In this document: in pieces, positions 1-7,879 of the stretch
Numbering within the stretch: position 1 is the first letter of the stretch
Layout: each line of letters begins with the position of its first letter
Source of the DNA: Denitrobaculum tricleocarpae
Lineage (GTDB): Bacteria > Pseudomonadota > Alphaproteobacteria > Kiloniellales > Kiloniellaceae
Length of the DNA: 64,000 nt
Assembly (NCBI RefSeq): GCF_007004665.1
Contig: NZ_ML660053.1
Coordinates: 248,001 to 312,000, forward strand
Direction: 5' to 3'
The notes under the pieces: generated by a model
Databases searched by the model: none
Seen by the model: only the letters and a program-made list of their open reading frames with translations
What the model was told of the DNA's origin: nothing
Made by a program: the position numbers and the translations under genes

Positions 1-48
1 TCTGCGTGATACGTGCTCGTTTATAGCCTGCTGCATCTTTTCTGACAT
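1..48 (-). CDS. N-terminus of an unidentified protein, cut by the window edge
   Basis: An ATG at 46-48 on the minus strand is preceded by a good ribosome binding site (GAGGG about six bases upstream). It opens a frame that stays open to the window edge and reads MSEKMQQAINEHVSRR. Only 16 residues are visible, so the product cannot be named. The start resembles ferritin-like proteins, which often begin with a similar helix, but that is a guess. The gene lies downstream of the XRE regulator on the same strand, about 90 bases away. Confidence 0.5.
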   Translation of the reverse strand, partial: MSEKMQQAINEHVSRR

Positions 49-140
49 GGTTCCCTCAAGGTCATCTCTGTTTCTTGGCGATCCGTCTTCACTCTTTGCA
101 GGTTCAGAGGGACCGCACGAATTTCAGCACTTGATTTCCT

Positions 141-452
141 TCAGGTTGGCGCCTGTTCGGCCTCTTGTGTAACCGGTGCCTTTAGTTGTGTCTCGACAGG
201 CGCTTCTGCTCGCAACGCATTGGTGTAGTCCCTGAAGAAGCAGCGCAACGAAATCCCGAAGACCTGACAGGCTTCGTATAATTGGTGTGCTGCAATACGC
301 TCTACGCCGGATTCCGCGTTTTGGATCACATTGATGTCAACGCCAAGGAGCCGCGCCAGGTTGCTCTGTGTGATGCCACAGCGCTCGCGCTGTTCCGTAA
401 GCTGCGTAGCAACGAACTGATTCAGCAAAGCTTCTTGTCTCTCCACATCCAT
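141..452 (-). CDS. small XRE-family transcriptional regulator
   Basis: This is a 103-residue protein with a central Cro/C1-type helix-turn-helix: the segment around residues 22-75 contains GITQSNLARLLGV followed by a recognition helix and an AESGVERI turn, the usual XRE pattern. It probably binds DNA as a dimer. The start at 452 is chosen because AGGAG lies about ten bases upstream. The frame stays open to 584 and would add 44 residues, but that extension is low in family-like sequence. The C-terminal tail is rich in Pro, Glu and Ala and probably disordered. Target genes cannot be told from context; autoregulation or control of the cut gene at the left edge is possible. Confidence 0.75.
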   Translation of the reverse strand: MDVERQEALLNQFVATQLTEQRERCGITQSNLARLLGVDINVIQNAESGVERIAAHQLYEACQVFGISLRCFFRDYTNALRAEAPVETQLKAPVTQEAEQAPT

Positions 453-770
453 GGCATTCACGCTCCTGGCTTGAGGGTGCTTTTGAATTTTTTTTGAAAC
501 AAAAATCGATGCCGCTTCGCGCGGCCAATGTGCCGGTTGCGGATCCGATGCTGAGTATATGTCAAAGAACATGCCAGCGCTCAATTCGGGAATCTACTTA
601 CGCGCGAACTCCCATGCAGCCCGTCGCTCCTGAAATGCTTTTTTGAACCCTTCGCAAGAGTTGAACGACTTATAGCCGTTGCGACCATTCAAGTGTGGTT
701 TCGGGAAACTCGTGAGAGGCTACGGGAAATGCGTGAGGCATAAGGAAAGCGGGCAGCGCTGGGGTGTCTT
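453..770. other. intergenic stretch of 318 bases
   Basis: It holds the promoter side of the minus-strand XRE gene (or its possible N-terminal extension up to 584) and the upstream region of the exported protein at 771. A short frame beginning near 733 may be the lost first part of that protein's signal peptide. I see no RNA gene or clear terminator. Confidence 0.4.
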
Positions 771-1187
771 GTGGGAGCGGCCGGTCTGCTGGTTCTGGGG
801 ACTGCCGGCACGTCTGCTCTACAGGCTCAGGAACCGGAATTTCTTCTCTACGGCGGAAAGGGCCAGACTCAGTTTCTGGGATGCTTGAACTGTTCCCGGT
901 TTGACAAGTCCTCCGTCTGGAACAAGCTCGGCCCCCACGGCTCCGAATTCGACGAGGCGACGATCTGGAGCAAGACCGGAGTCTATGGGTCACAGTACAG
1001 CAGTCTGAGCCCATGGCACCGCCATTCCACCGAGGCTCCGGAGATCCGGGACAGGGACGGTAAGTCTTACGGACGCTTCACCCGGAACCAGCACGGCGAC
1101 CGGACCAAGGTCGAGTCATTGCTCTGGATACTGGAAAACTACGACTACGTGATCGAGAACCTCAACGACGTACGCTTAGAGTACTGA
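771..1187 (+). CDS. small exported protein of unknown function, possible frameshift in the signal peptide
   Basis: The 138-residue product begins with a hydrophobic Ala/Gly/Leu stretch ending in ALQAQ, typical of a signal peptide h- and c-region but without a basic n-region. The missing basic part appears in another frame just upstream (RHKESGQRW at about 735-762), so a one-base indel near 768-772 may have broken the gene, or GTG 771 is the true start. The mature part has a GCLNC motif followed by repeated units around SxWNKxGxxGS (FDKSSVWNKLGPHGS, FDEATIWSKTGVYGS). This resembles a family of small secreted bacterial proteins with repeated SxFNxYGxYGS units and no known function. Convergent with the PLP enzyme gene at 1216. 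Confidence 0.65.
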   Translation: MGAAGLLVLGTAGTSALQAQEPEFLLYGGKGQTQFLGCLNCSRFDKSSVWNKLGPHGSEFDEATIWSKTGVYGSQYSSLSPWHRHSTEAPEIRDRDGKSYGRFTRNQHGDRTKVESLLWILENYDYVIENLNDVRLEY

Positions 1188-1215
1188 TTGCCCGCGTCGC
1201 GATCCAACCCTGTGG

Positions 1216-2373
1216 TTAATCCTCAAGGACCGCGAAGGAGGCGGTCAGGTCTTCGATCAGATCCTGCGGATGCTCCAAACCGATGTGGAAACGGGCCATG
1301 GGGTCCGGCGATTCTTCTTTGACAAAGCTCCGGCTCTCGTCCGGCGCAATCGGCATGGCCAGACTTTCGAAGCCGCCCCAGGAACTGCCGATCGAAAAGA
1401 TCTGCAAACGGTCGAGAAAGGCCTCCAGTGCAAAGCCCGGCCGGAATCGAACGCTCAAAAGCCCATTGCAGCCGCTGGCGTCACGCCGCCAGATTTCGTG
1501 GCCGGGATGGCCGGTCAGACCCGGATGCAGGACCTCCGACACTTCGGGGCGTTTCGCGAAGTAGTCGGCCAGCAGGAGGCCGCTCTCGTGATGCCGCTCG
1601 AGCCGTAGGCCCAGCGTGCGCATTCCGCGCAGGCAGGCGTAGGCTTCGTCGGGTGCAAGGGTTTGCCCGCTGGCGTGCACCACTGCCCGTAACGGCGCGC
1701 AGGCTTCGCCCCGGGCACTGGCAACGCCCATCATTACGTCGGCATGACCGCTGAGATACTTCGTGCCGGCAATGACGGACACATCGCATCCCAATTCCAG
1801 CGGATGGTACAGCCAGCCCGAACCGTAAGTGTTATCGGCGATGACGGTGATCCCTTTTGCCGTGGCGCTGCGGCAGAGGGCGGGCAGGTCCATCACTTCG
1901 AAGGTCTGCGATGCCGGAGACTCAACCATAACCGCCTTGGTCTTTGCCGTGATCCAGGGGGACAGATCGATCGTGTCCCAGGGGATGTAGTCGATCTCCA
2001 CGCCATTCCGCCGGAGCTGGCTCTCGCAAAAACTGCGGGTCGCTGGGAAGACCGTATCGACGATCAGCAGATGATCGCCCGCACCGGCAAAGGCGGAGAT
2101 GGCGCCAGCGAGCGCGGCCACGCCGGTCGGGAAAAGGAAACTGGCGTCCCCGCCTTCCAGGTCCCGCACCGCGTCGGCCAGGACATGTGCCGTGGTCGTG
2201 CCGCGCCGGCCATAGGAGAGGACGCTGTCGTCGCTTTCCCGCCTACGTTTGGTGTCGCGGTAGGCGGCGACACTGTCGTGCAGGATTGTTGAGGCCCGCA
2301 CCACCGGCGGGTTGGCGGGGCCGGGGCCGGCGGTGTTCCGGCCGTAGTGCATCAGCTTAGTCTCGCGCCGCAT
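1216..2373 (-). CDS. metC: cystathionine beta-lyase-like PLP enzyme (Cys/Met metabolism family)
   Basis: The 385-residue protein is full length for the trans-sulfuration PLP family. Lys205 in AGTKYLSGH is the Schiff-base lysine, Asp180 in IADNTYG contacts the pyridine nitrogen, and YGRRGT (54-59) supplies the neighbouring-subunit Tyr and Arg. These enzymes cleave C-S bonds in cystathionine or cysteine, giving a thiol or persulfide, pyruvate and ammonia. The ATG at 2373 begins METKL-type family sequence (RRETKLMHYGR) and overlaps the end of the rhodanese gene by 17 bases, so translation is probably coupled. It is the last gene of the Tct/dioxygenase/rhodanese operon, which argues for a catabolic beta-lyase rather than a methionine biosynthesis role. 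Substrate is inferred only from the family. Confidence 0.85.
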   Translation of the reverse strand: MRRETKLMHYGRNTAGPGPANPPVVRASTILHDSVAAYRDTKRRRESDDSVLSYGRRGTTTAHVLADAVRDLEGGDASFLFPTGVAALAGAISAFAGAGDHLLIVDTVFPATRSFCESQLRRNGVEIDYIPWDTIDLSPWITAKTKAVMVESPASQTFEVMDLPALCRSATAKGITVIADNTYGSGWLYHPLELGCDVSVIAGTKYLSGHADVMMGVASARGEACAPLRAVVHASGQTLAPDEAYACLRGMRTLGLRLERHHESGLLLADYFAKRPEVSEVLHPGLTGHPGHEIWRRDASGCNGLLSVRFRPGFALEAFLDRLQIFSIGSSWGGFESLAMPIAPDESRSFVKEESPDPMARFHIGLEHPQDLIEDLTASFAVLED

Positions 2374-3964
2374 TCTCCAACCTTTCAGAAACCACTCTGG
2401 GTCGTAAGGGGTTAAGAACAGCGTGCTCCTGTTCGTCCAGCTGATCGAGTAAGCCCAGTTCCCATTCCAGATAGCGCCGCGCCGCGTCGAGGTTGCCATC
2501 GTGACGGTCATGCACGAAGAAGAGATAATCGATACAGTCTGCCTCGCTGGGGAACTGGGGAGTCTCGACAACTCTCAGACCAGCGGAGCGCCAGCTTGCC
2601 GGGTTGCCTTGAATCATGTTTTTGGGGGGCTGGCCGGTCAGGCTTTTTATTTCTGCCGCCACACCTGCCATCAGGACTGGGCAGCGGCCGGTCAGAACGA
2701 TTCCATCCGGGTCGCCGATCAGCGAACTATTCACACGCGCCCGTGTGGTCCAGACCGCTCCATCTATATGACCGGCCCGGTAATCGAGTCCGCGCGATGC
2801 ATCCAGGACAAGCGCACCGGCGTCAACAAGGGTTTTCAGGCCGGCCAGGTCAATGCTGTCGGCAAGGCCTGGATAGACGGGCACGGCTTCCCGGGTTTCT
2901 GTCCTGGCGGTGGCTGTGTCGAGCAGCCAGACCCGGTGTCCCATACCGGTCAGCCAGATCGCGGTGGTGGCCGAGCGCAATCCGTTATCGCAGCAAAGAA
3001 GGATCCGGGCATTGCGGACGGCAAGCTGCTCGTCGGTTGCCTGCACAAGTTGGCCGCCTGGTGCCGAGCGCGCGCCGGCAACATGTCCCTCGGCATACTC
3101 CTGCTTGCTGCGCACGTCGAAAAGATAGGTCGTTTGGTCCGGGGCCGAGAGCCAGGACTGCGCCTGTTCCCCGGAGATCACGGGCAAGCCGTAGTCTTCC
3201 CGCAACTCCGCCGCTTTGGCGCTGCCCGCGGCCAGGGCTTCCGGATCCGGTTGCGGCAGTGGCAGCGGCTCTACACCATGCCTCAGATCGAAGCCCGCCA
3301 GCCGCCAGCCCTGTGACCCGTTGCGCAGCGCATAGACGGGATTGGGAACCCCCAGCAGGGAGAGTGTCTGCGCGCCGATGATCGAGCGCGTCCGCCCGGC
3401 GCAGTTGACCACGATCGGCGTTGTCGGATCGCTGTTCAGCATGGGCAGCCGGTATCCCAGTTCGGCGTTGGGGCAGGAGAGCGCCCGCGGCAGTGACATC
3501 TTCCGGAACTCGGGACTGCTTCGCCCGTCCAGCACCAGCAGATCCTTATCCAACTGCTGCAGGCTGTTGAGCTCTTCCGCGGAGATGGCCGGAGTTTGGA
3601 AGGCATGCTCAACCAACTCACCAAAGGCCTTTGAGGGAACATTCACGCCTTTGAAGAGGGTGTAACCTGCCGCCGCCCACGCCGGAGCGCCGCCGCTGAG
3701 AACAGCGACGTTGTTGTAACCGAGATCCTCAAGCACGGCGGCCGCGCGCGCACCGACACCATCGCCGTCATCCATCAAAACGCAGCGCACGGCCCTGCAG
3801 GGCATGAGTTTCGGCGCAAGGACTTCGATCTTGCTGTAGGGCAGATGCACGGAAAAGAACGGATGCCCCTCACCATACTGGCCGTGCTCGCGCACATCGA
3901 GAAAGGCGATCTCGGCGCCATCGGTCAACAGGGGCTTGAGCGCCTGAGCCGTCATCTCTTTCAT
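2357..3964 (-). CDS. four-domain rhodanese-like sulfurtransferase
   Basis: This 535-residue protein carries four rhodanese modules in a row, roughly residues 5-105, 125-230, 260-365 and 375-460, plus a helical tail. Domain 2 has an active-site loop with Cys188 (NCAGRTRS) and domain 3 has Cys325 (CDNGLRS), both matching the Cys-x-x-G-x-R-S pattern. Domain 1 has Asp in place of Cys (MDDGDG) and domain 4 has a degraded loop, so two domains are probably structural or regulatory. No signal peptide, so cytoplasmic. ATG 3964 is preceded by GAAAGAGAA; a TTG at 3994 overlapping the upstream stop is the alternative. It lies between the dioxygenase and the beta-lyase and could pass persulfide sulfur between them. 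Confidence 0.88.
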   Translation of the reverse strand: MKEMTAQALKPLLTDGAEIAFLDVREHGQYGEGHPFFSVHLPYSKIEVLAPKLMPCRAVRCVLMDDGDGVGARAAAVLEDLGYNNVAVLSGGAPAWAAAGYTLFKGVNVPSKAFGELVEHAFQTPAISAEELNSLQQLDKDLLVLDGRSSPEFRKMSLPRALSCPNAELGYRLPMLNSDPTTPIVVNCAGRTRSIIGAQTLSLLGVPNPVYALRNGSQGWRLAGFDLRHGVEPLPLPQPDPEALAAGSAKAAELREDYGLPVISGEQAQSWLSAPDQTTYLFDVRSKQEYAEGHVAGARSAPGGQLVQATDEQLAVRNARILLCCDNGLRSATTAIWLTGMGHRVWLLDTATARTETREAVPVYPGLADSIDLAGLKTLVDAGALVLDASRGLDYRAGHIDGAVWTTRARVNSSLIGDPDGIVLTGRCPVLMAGVAAEIKSLTGQPPKNMIQGNPASWRSAGLRVVETPQFPSEADCIDYLFFVHDRHDGNLDAARRYLEWELGLLDQLDEQEHAVLNPLRPRVVSERLENAARD

Positions 3965-3990
3965 CGGTTCTCTTTCATCAAGAATTGGCT

Positions 3991-4578
3991 TCAAGATTTG
4001 GTCTTCACGCCGATGTCCATGATCCGGCAGGTTCCGGCATCGAGGTCATAGCTGATCCGGCCGCTCAGGGTCTCCAGGGGCTGACCGTAGAAATGCAAGT
4101 GCCGGATGACCGAGTCGCCACCGATCACGACGCTATGAATGTCGTCCGGTCCCATGCCCAAGGCATTGCCCGGCTTCAGCTCGACCACGGCGGTCTCGCG
4201 CAGTTCCGCCTTTCCGGGAACGGACCGGTCGTCGAGCCGCTCATAGAGTCTGTTGGTCTCCACACCTTCCACGGCGGCGACACAGGCCCAGGTCGTGTGA
4301 TTGTGAGGCGGGATCTTCTTGCCCGGACGCATCACGTTCAGATAGAGGGTCAGACCGGACTCGGCATCCTGGGCGATCTGAAAGCGGTTCTGCTTTTCTT
4401 CCAGTGAAGGATTGGGGAAATCCGTCTCGCTCCAGAGCTCCGCGCGTTCTGAGAGTTTGGAGAGAGCCCCTTTGATCCGGTTCAACCGCGTCGGGTCGGG
4501 CGGACCCTCCGCCAGTATGGATTTGGATTGCGCGAGGAGTTCTTGCGCCATTTCGCTGCGCGTCTCTGCATGTGTCAT
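3991..4578 (-). CDS. cysteine dioxygenase-family cupin (thiol dioxygenase)
   Basis: The 195-residue cupin has the iron-binding triad His92, His94 (PPHNHTTWAC) and His148 (DDIHSV). Cys99 stands five residues after the second His, where Cys93 sits in mammalian cysteine dioxygenase, and Tyr164 follows His162 (HLHFYG), matching the His155/Tyr157 pair. A Cys-Tyr cross-link is therefore possible. The TWACV segment also recalls 3-mercaptopropionate dioxygenases. The enzyme should add O2 to a thiol, giving a sulfinic acid. It is between the Tct permease and the rhodanese, so the imported substrate or a product of it is probably a thiol carboxylate. Cysteine or 3-mercaptopropionate specificity cannot be settled from the sequence. 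Confidence 0.8.
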   Translation of the reverse strand: MTHAETRSEMAQELLAQSKSILAEGPPDPTRLNRIKGALSKLSERAELWSETDFPNPSLEEKQNRFQIAQDAESGLTLYLNVMRPGKKIPPHNHTTWACVAAVEGVETNRLYERLDDRSVPGKAELRETAVVELKPGNALGMGPDDIHSVVIGGDSVIRHLHFYGQPLETLSGRISYDLDAGTCRIMDIGVKTKS

Positions 4579-4614
4579 TGGAAGAGGGGCCTTTCCTTTG
4601 ATGGTTCTGAAGTT

Positions 4615-6147
4615 CTATTTGTCCGACGCGCGCTGAAATCGTGACATCAGCATTGGCACGATCCAGAGTGCGAGGGAAACCGACATCATTCCGGCGCTGA
4701 TCGGGTGAGAAACAGGATCGAAAAAGACCAGCCAGTTGCCCTGGGAAATGCTCAGCGAGTTGGCGAGGGAGGCCTCCAACTGCGGTCCGAGAACCAATCC
4801 CAGAATGGCCGGACCCAGCGGAATGCCGGCTAGCCGCATAGAGTAAGCCACGATGCCCGCAACCACCGCCACCCACATATTAAAGACATTGGCGCCGTCC
4901 GAATAAGCCCCCATCAGGCAGAGCAGCGCGATCACGCCCACCATGGCCTGTTTCGGAATTGCAAAAATCGTCTGCGACACCGTCTTGATCACGCCATAGG
5001 CAATCGGCCACATGATCAGATTGGCGGCCAGAAAGGCGACGATGATCATCCAGGCGATATGACCGTGCTGGGTAAAGAGCAAGGGACCGGGCACCATGCC
5101 GTGTATGGCGAGCGCGCCAATAAAGAGGGCCGAGGTGGAGTTGCCGGGGATACCCAGGGACAAGAGCGGCACCATCGAACTGGCCGTGACGGCATTGTTG
5201 GCGGCTTCCGGTGCGGCGATTCCTTCGGGGACGCCCTCGCCCCATTCCGCCTCACCGGGCTTTCCCTCGAAGCGGCGCCGGAAGCGGCGCGCAGCCTGGT
5301 CATAGGCCAGAAAGATCGCCATCAGCATCCCGGCGCCCGGCAGCATGCCAATCAGGTTGCCGATGGCCGCGCTTCCGCCCCAGATGGGAAGCAGCCTGCG
5401 CATCAGTTTTCCGGGAAGCCGCATGGACCCGATCTCAGGCAGGCCGGAAGCTTTCGTTCCCGCATGCCGCTCTTTGACGATGTCGACCATCAATTCAAGC
5501 ATCGCGGCGATCCCGAAAAGGCCAACGAGCAGGGGGACAAAGGGGATACCCTCGATCAGGTTCACGCTGTCGAAGGTATAGCGCGGGAAACCGGTCACCG
5601 GACTGAAACCCACGTTGGCGACCAGCAGACCGATGACGGCGGCAATCGCGCCCTTGATGACAGCGCCGCGCAACAGTCCCACAACACTCGAGAGTCCCAG
5701 GATGGCCAGGGCAAAGTTTTCGACATAGCCGAACTGCAGCGCGACCTGGGCCAGGGAGGGGGCGAAGAGCAGCAGGACGATGGAACTTAAGATACCGCCC
5801 ACGACCGACGAGGTCAGTGCGATGGACAGGGCTTTACCTGCGGCGCCCTTGCGCGCCATGGCGTTCCCGTCCAGAGCGGTCAGGAGCGAGGAGGCCGTCC
5901 CCGGCACCTTGATCATAATAGCGGGGATCGCGCCGCCTGTGGCCGCGGCGCAATAGACGCCGACCATCAGCGCCAGCGCCTGTTCCGGCGGCATGGAGAA
6001 GGAGAAGGGAATGAACACCGCGAAGGCGATGTTGTCGTTGATCCCCGGAATCGATCCGACGATCATGCCCGCCACGACCCCGATGACGAGCGTCAGCAGC
6101 ACCAGCGGGTCGGTCAGGGTGGAAAAGCCGAGAAGGATCAGGTCCAT
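4615..6147 (-). CDS. tctA: tripartite tricarboxylate transporter, large permease TctA
   Basis: This is a 510-residue integral membrane protein with about twelve hydrophobic segments. Family signatures are visible near the start (GSIPGINDNIAF), in the PGTASSLLTALDG loop, and in the second half (EAANNAVTASSMVPLLSLGIPGN). TctA carries substrate delivered by the periplasmic receptor, driven by an ion gradient. ATG 6147 follows the TctB stop by ten bases and has GAGG upstream; an in-frame start at 6198 inside tctB would add an unlikely hydrophilic leader. It belongs to the tctCBA-dioxygenase-rhodanese-lyase operon, and its substrate is probably an organic acid that feeds these sulfur enzymes. Confidence 0.92.
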   Translation of the reverse strand: MDLILLGFSTLTDPLVLLTLVIGVVAGMIVGSIPGINDNIAFAVFIPFSFSMPPEQALALMVGVYCAAATGGAIPAIMIKVPGTASSLLTALDGNAMARKGAAGKALSIALTSSVVGGILSSIVLLLFAPSLAQVALQFGYVENFALAILGLSSVVGLLRGAVIKGAIAAVIGLLVANVGFSPVTGFPRYTFDSVNLIEGIPFVPLLVGLFGIAAMLELMVDIVKERHAGTKASGLPEIGSMRLPGKLMRRLLPIWGGSAAIGNLIGMLPGAGMLMAIFLAYDQAARRFRRRFEGKPGEAEWGEGVPEGIAAPEAANNAVTASSMVPLLSLGIPGNSTSALFIGALAIHGMVPGPLLFTQHGHIAWMIIVAFLAANLIMWPIAYGVIKTVSQTIFAIPKQAMVGVIALLCLMGAYSDGANVFNMWVAVVAGIVAYSMRLAGIPLGPAILGLVLGPQLEASLANSLSISQGNWLVFFDPVSHPISAGMMSVSLALWIVPMLMSRFQRASDK

Positions 6148-6157
6148 GTTCCAGGCC

Positions 6158-6715
6158 TCAGAACAGCCAGGGCAGGTGTGAGGCCGGCAGCCGCACATCC
6201 AGGAGACCGACGAAGATCGTGTAGCTCCCCCCGGTCACCAGTCCGGCATAGAGCGCGGCCCGTCCCGTCCCGCGAATACCGCAGAGCCACATGAACGCAA
6301 ACTCCATGGCGAAGGTCGGAACGACATAACCAAGCCCGTTTGACAGCGCCAGAATCCAGAGTGCAAGGACGACCGCCGCGGGAAGGAGAATACGGGCCTG
6401 TTGCGTAAAGCTTTGATCTTCGCCCCCGCCCAGAACGGCCCTCGCCGCGAGGACCGCTCCCAGAAGCATCATCAGCACGCTGAGCGCAAGCGGGTAGGGA
6501 CGAGAGGCGTCATCGAACCCGCTTGCCATCCAGGCGGCGGCGCCGCCAACGGCGAGAAGCACCAGCCCGATCCAGACATCGCTGGAGCCTTGTCCGGGAC
6601 GCTTTTCCGAAATGATCTGAGGCATGATGCGGCCAATCCGTCTTGCGGTTTCGAAGGCTTCCCGTTTGATCCGGACCGGGTCCGATCTTGCGATAGGACC
6701 CGATTCGGAAACCAA
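6158..6715 (-). CDS. tctB: tripartite tricarboxylate transporter, small subunit TctB
   Basis: TctB-type small membrane subunit of 185 residues (or 155 if ATG 6625 is used), with four hydrophobic segments at about residues 47-67, 78-95, 108-135 and 150-175. It pairs with TctA in the inner membrane. The longest frame begins with a TTG at 6715, 16 bases after the receptor stop, with no clear ribosome binding site; the first 30 residues are basic and do not look like family sequence, so the start is uncertain. Confidence 0.85.
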   Translation of the reverse strand: MVSESGPIARSDPVRIKREAFETARRIGRIMPQIISEKRPGQGSSDVWIGLVLLAVGGAAAWMASGFDDASRPYPLALSVLMMLLGAVLAARAVLGGGEDQSFTQQARILLPAAVVLALWILALSNGLGYVVPTFAMEFAFMWLCGIRGTGRAALYAGLVTGGSYTIFVGLLDVRLPASHLPWLF

Positions 6716-6731
6716 ACAGTGGTAGGCAGCG

Positions 6732-7688
6732 TTACTTGCCCAGGTTAGCCTCGTCGATGATCACCGACGTCAGCTTGGAGTAGCTGTCGACAACCGCTTT
6801 GAAGCCCTCGGCATCCCGGAAGACGGGATCGTAGCCGGCCGCCTTCATGCGCTTCACGTAGCCCGCATCTTCATAGGTTGCGCGCATGATGTCGGAGAGT
6901 TTGGCAACCACGTCCTCCGGCGTCCCTTTGGGAACCGACCAGCCGCGGAACGTGGCCCAGATCGGAATGTCGATCCCGGCTTCCTGGAAGGTCGGGACAT
7001 CGGGAAGTCTGCTGTGACGGCTTTCCGATGCGATGGTCAAGATTCGCACGCTCCCGTTTTCGGCTTGCGCCGTGGCTTCGCCGAGCGGCCAGAGCGCGCC
7101 GTCCACATGTCCCCCGGCCACGGCCTGAACCTGTGCGCCGAAACCCTTGGTCGGGACATAGTTGAACTTGACGTCCGTCACCCGTTCGATGGCCAGGCCG
7201 GACATGTGGTGCGAGGTGCCGACACCTGCGACCACGATGTTGAGGGTATTTTCCTTTGCCGCCGCCATGAAATCTTCGGCGGTCTGGATTGGCGATCCTG
7301 CCGGGACGACGATCACCTGCGGGTCGAGGCTATACAGTGCGACCGGTGTAAAGTCGTCCACGGAATAGCCCGCGCCCTTCATCTGTGGGTTCGTCACCAC
7401 GGAGCTGGTCATGGCGAGGACCGTATAGCCGTCCGCTGCGGCCTTCGACGCGAAGGTCTGGCCGACGACACCGCCACCACCGGATTTGTTGACCACGGAA
7501 ATTTCCGTGCCCGTCAGCATCTTGTTGGCGGTTTCAGCAATGATGCGAGATGTCGTATCCACCGCCCCGCCGGGATCGAAGGGGACAATCAGGTCAATGT
7601 CGCGGCTCGGGAAATCCTCGGCGCCTGCGGAGGCCGCGAGGGCACCGGCCATGAGACTGGATAAAAGGAAAGTGGCGGCTTTACGCAT
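6732..7688 (-). CDS. tctC: Tct periplasmic receptor (Bug family)
   Basis: The 318-residue protein begins with a clear signal peptide (about 23 residues, ending ASAGAED). The mature part follows the Bug/TctC pattern: FPSRDIDLIVPFDPGGAVD near the N-terminus, a VVNKSGGGGVVG loop, and a GTSHHMSGLAIE segment. These receptors bind carboxylates in the periplasm and hand them to TctA/B. It is the first gene of the operon, divergent from the LysR gene at 7880 across a 191-base region with a strong palindrome. The ligand is not predictable from sequence; the downstream thiol dioxygenase, rhodanese and C-S lyase suggest a sulfur-containing acid. Confidence 0.92.
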   Translation of the reverse strand: MRKAATFLLSSLMAGALAASAGAEDFPSRDIDLIVPFDPGGAVDTTSRIIAETANKMLTGTEISVVNKSGGGGVVGQTFASKAAADGYTVLAMTSSVVTNPQMKGAGYSVDDFTPVALYSLDPQVIVVPAGSPIQTAEDFMAAAKENTLNIVVAGVGTSHHMSGLAIERVTDVKFNYVPTKGFGAQVQAVAGGHVDGALWPLGEATAQAENGSVRILTIASESRHSRLPDVPTFQEAGIDIPIWATFRGWSVPKGTPEDVVAKLSDIMRATYEDAGYVKRMKAAGYDPVFRDAEGFKAVVDSYSKLTSVIIDEANLGK

Positions 7689-7814
7689 TAATTGAACTCC
7701 CTGGTTCGGTTTCGAAATGTCAGGCGCCTGTCTTCTTATCTGCTTTGGCTTTGCTTTTGCGGCGCTCGTTCAGCCTGAGCTTCGCAAGATCCATCGGTTT
7801 AATAAATTTAATAA

Positions 7815-7838
7815 TTTTTTCTGAAACATTAGAAAAAA
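7815..7838. promoter_or_regulatory. perfect inverted repeat in the tctC/LysR divergent region
   Basis: TTTTTTCT at 7815-7822 and AGAAAAAA at 7831-7838 form a perfect 8-bp inverted repeat around an 8-base spacer. It is 42 bases upstream of the LysR start and about 125 bases upstream of tctC, in an AT-rich tract. Geometry and place suit a LysR operator, but no binding evidence is available. Confidence 0.45.
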
Positions 7839-7879
7839 TGATATATTCAGTTGACGTAATCATTGAGGCGGGCGGCGTC

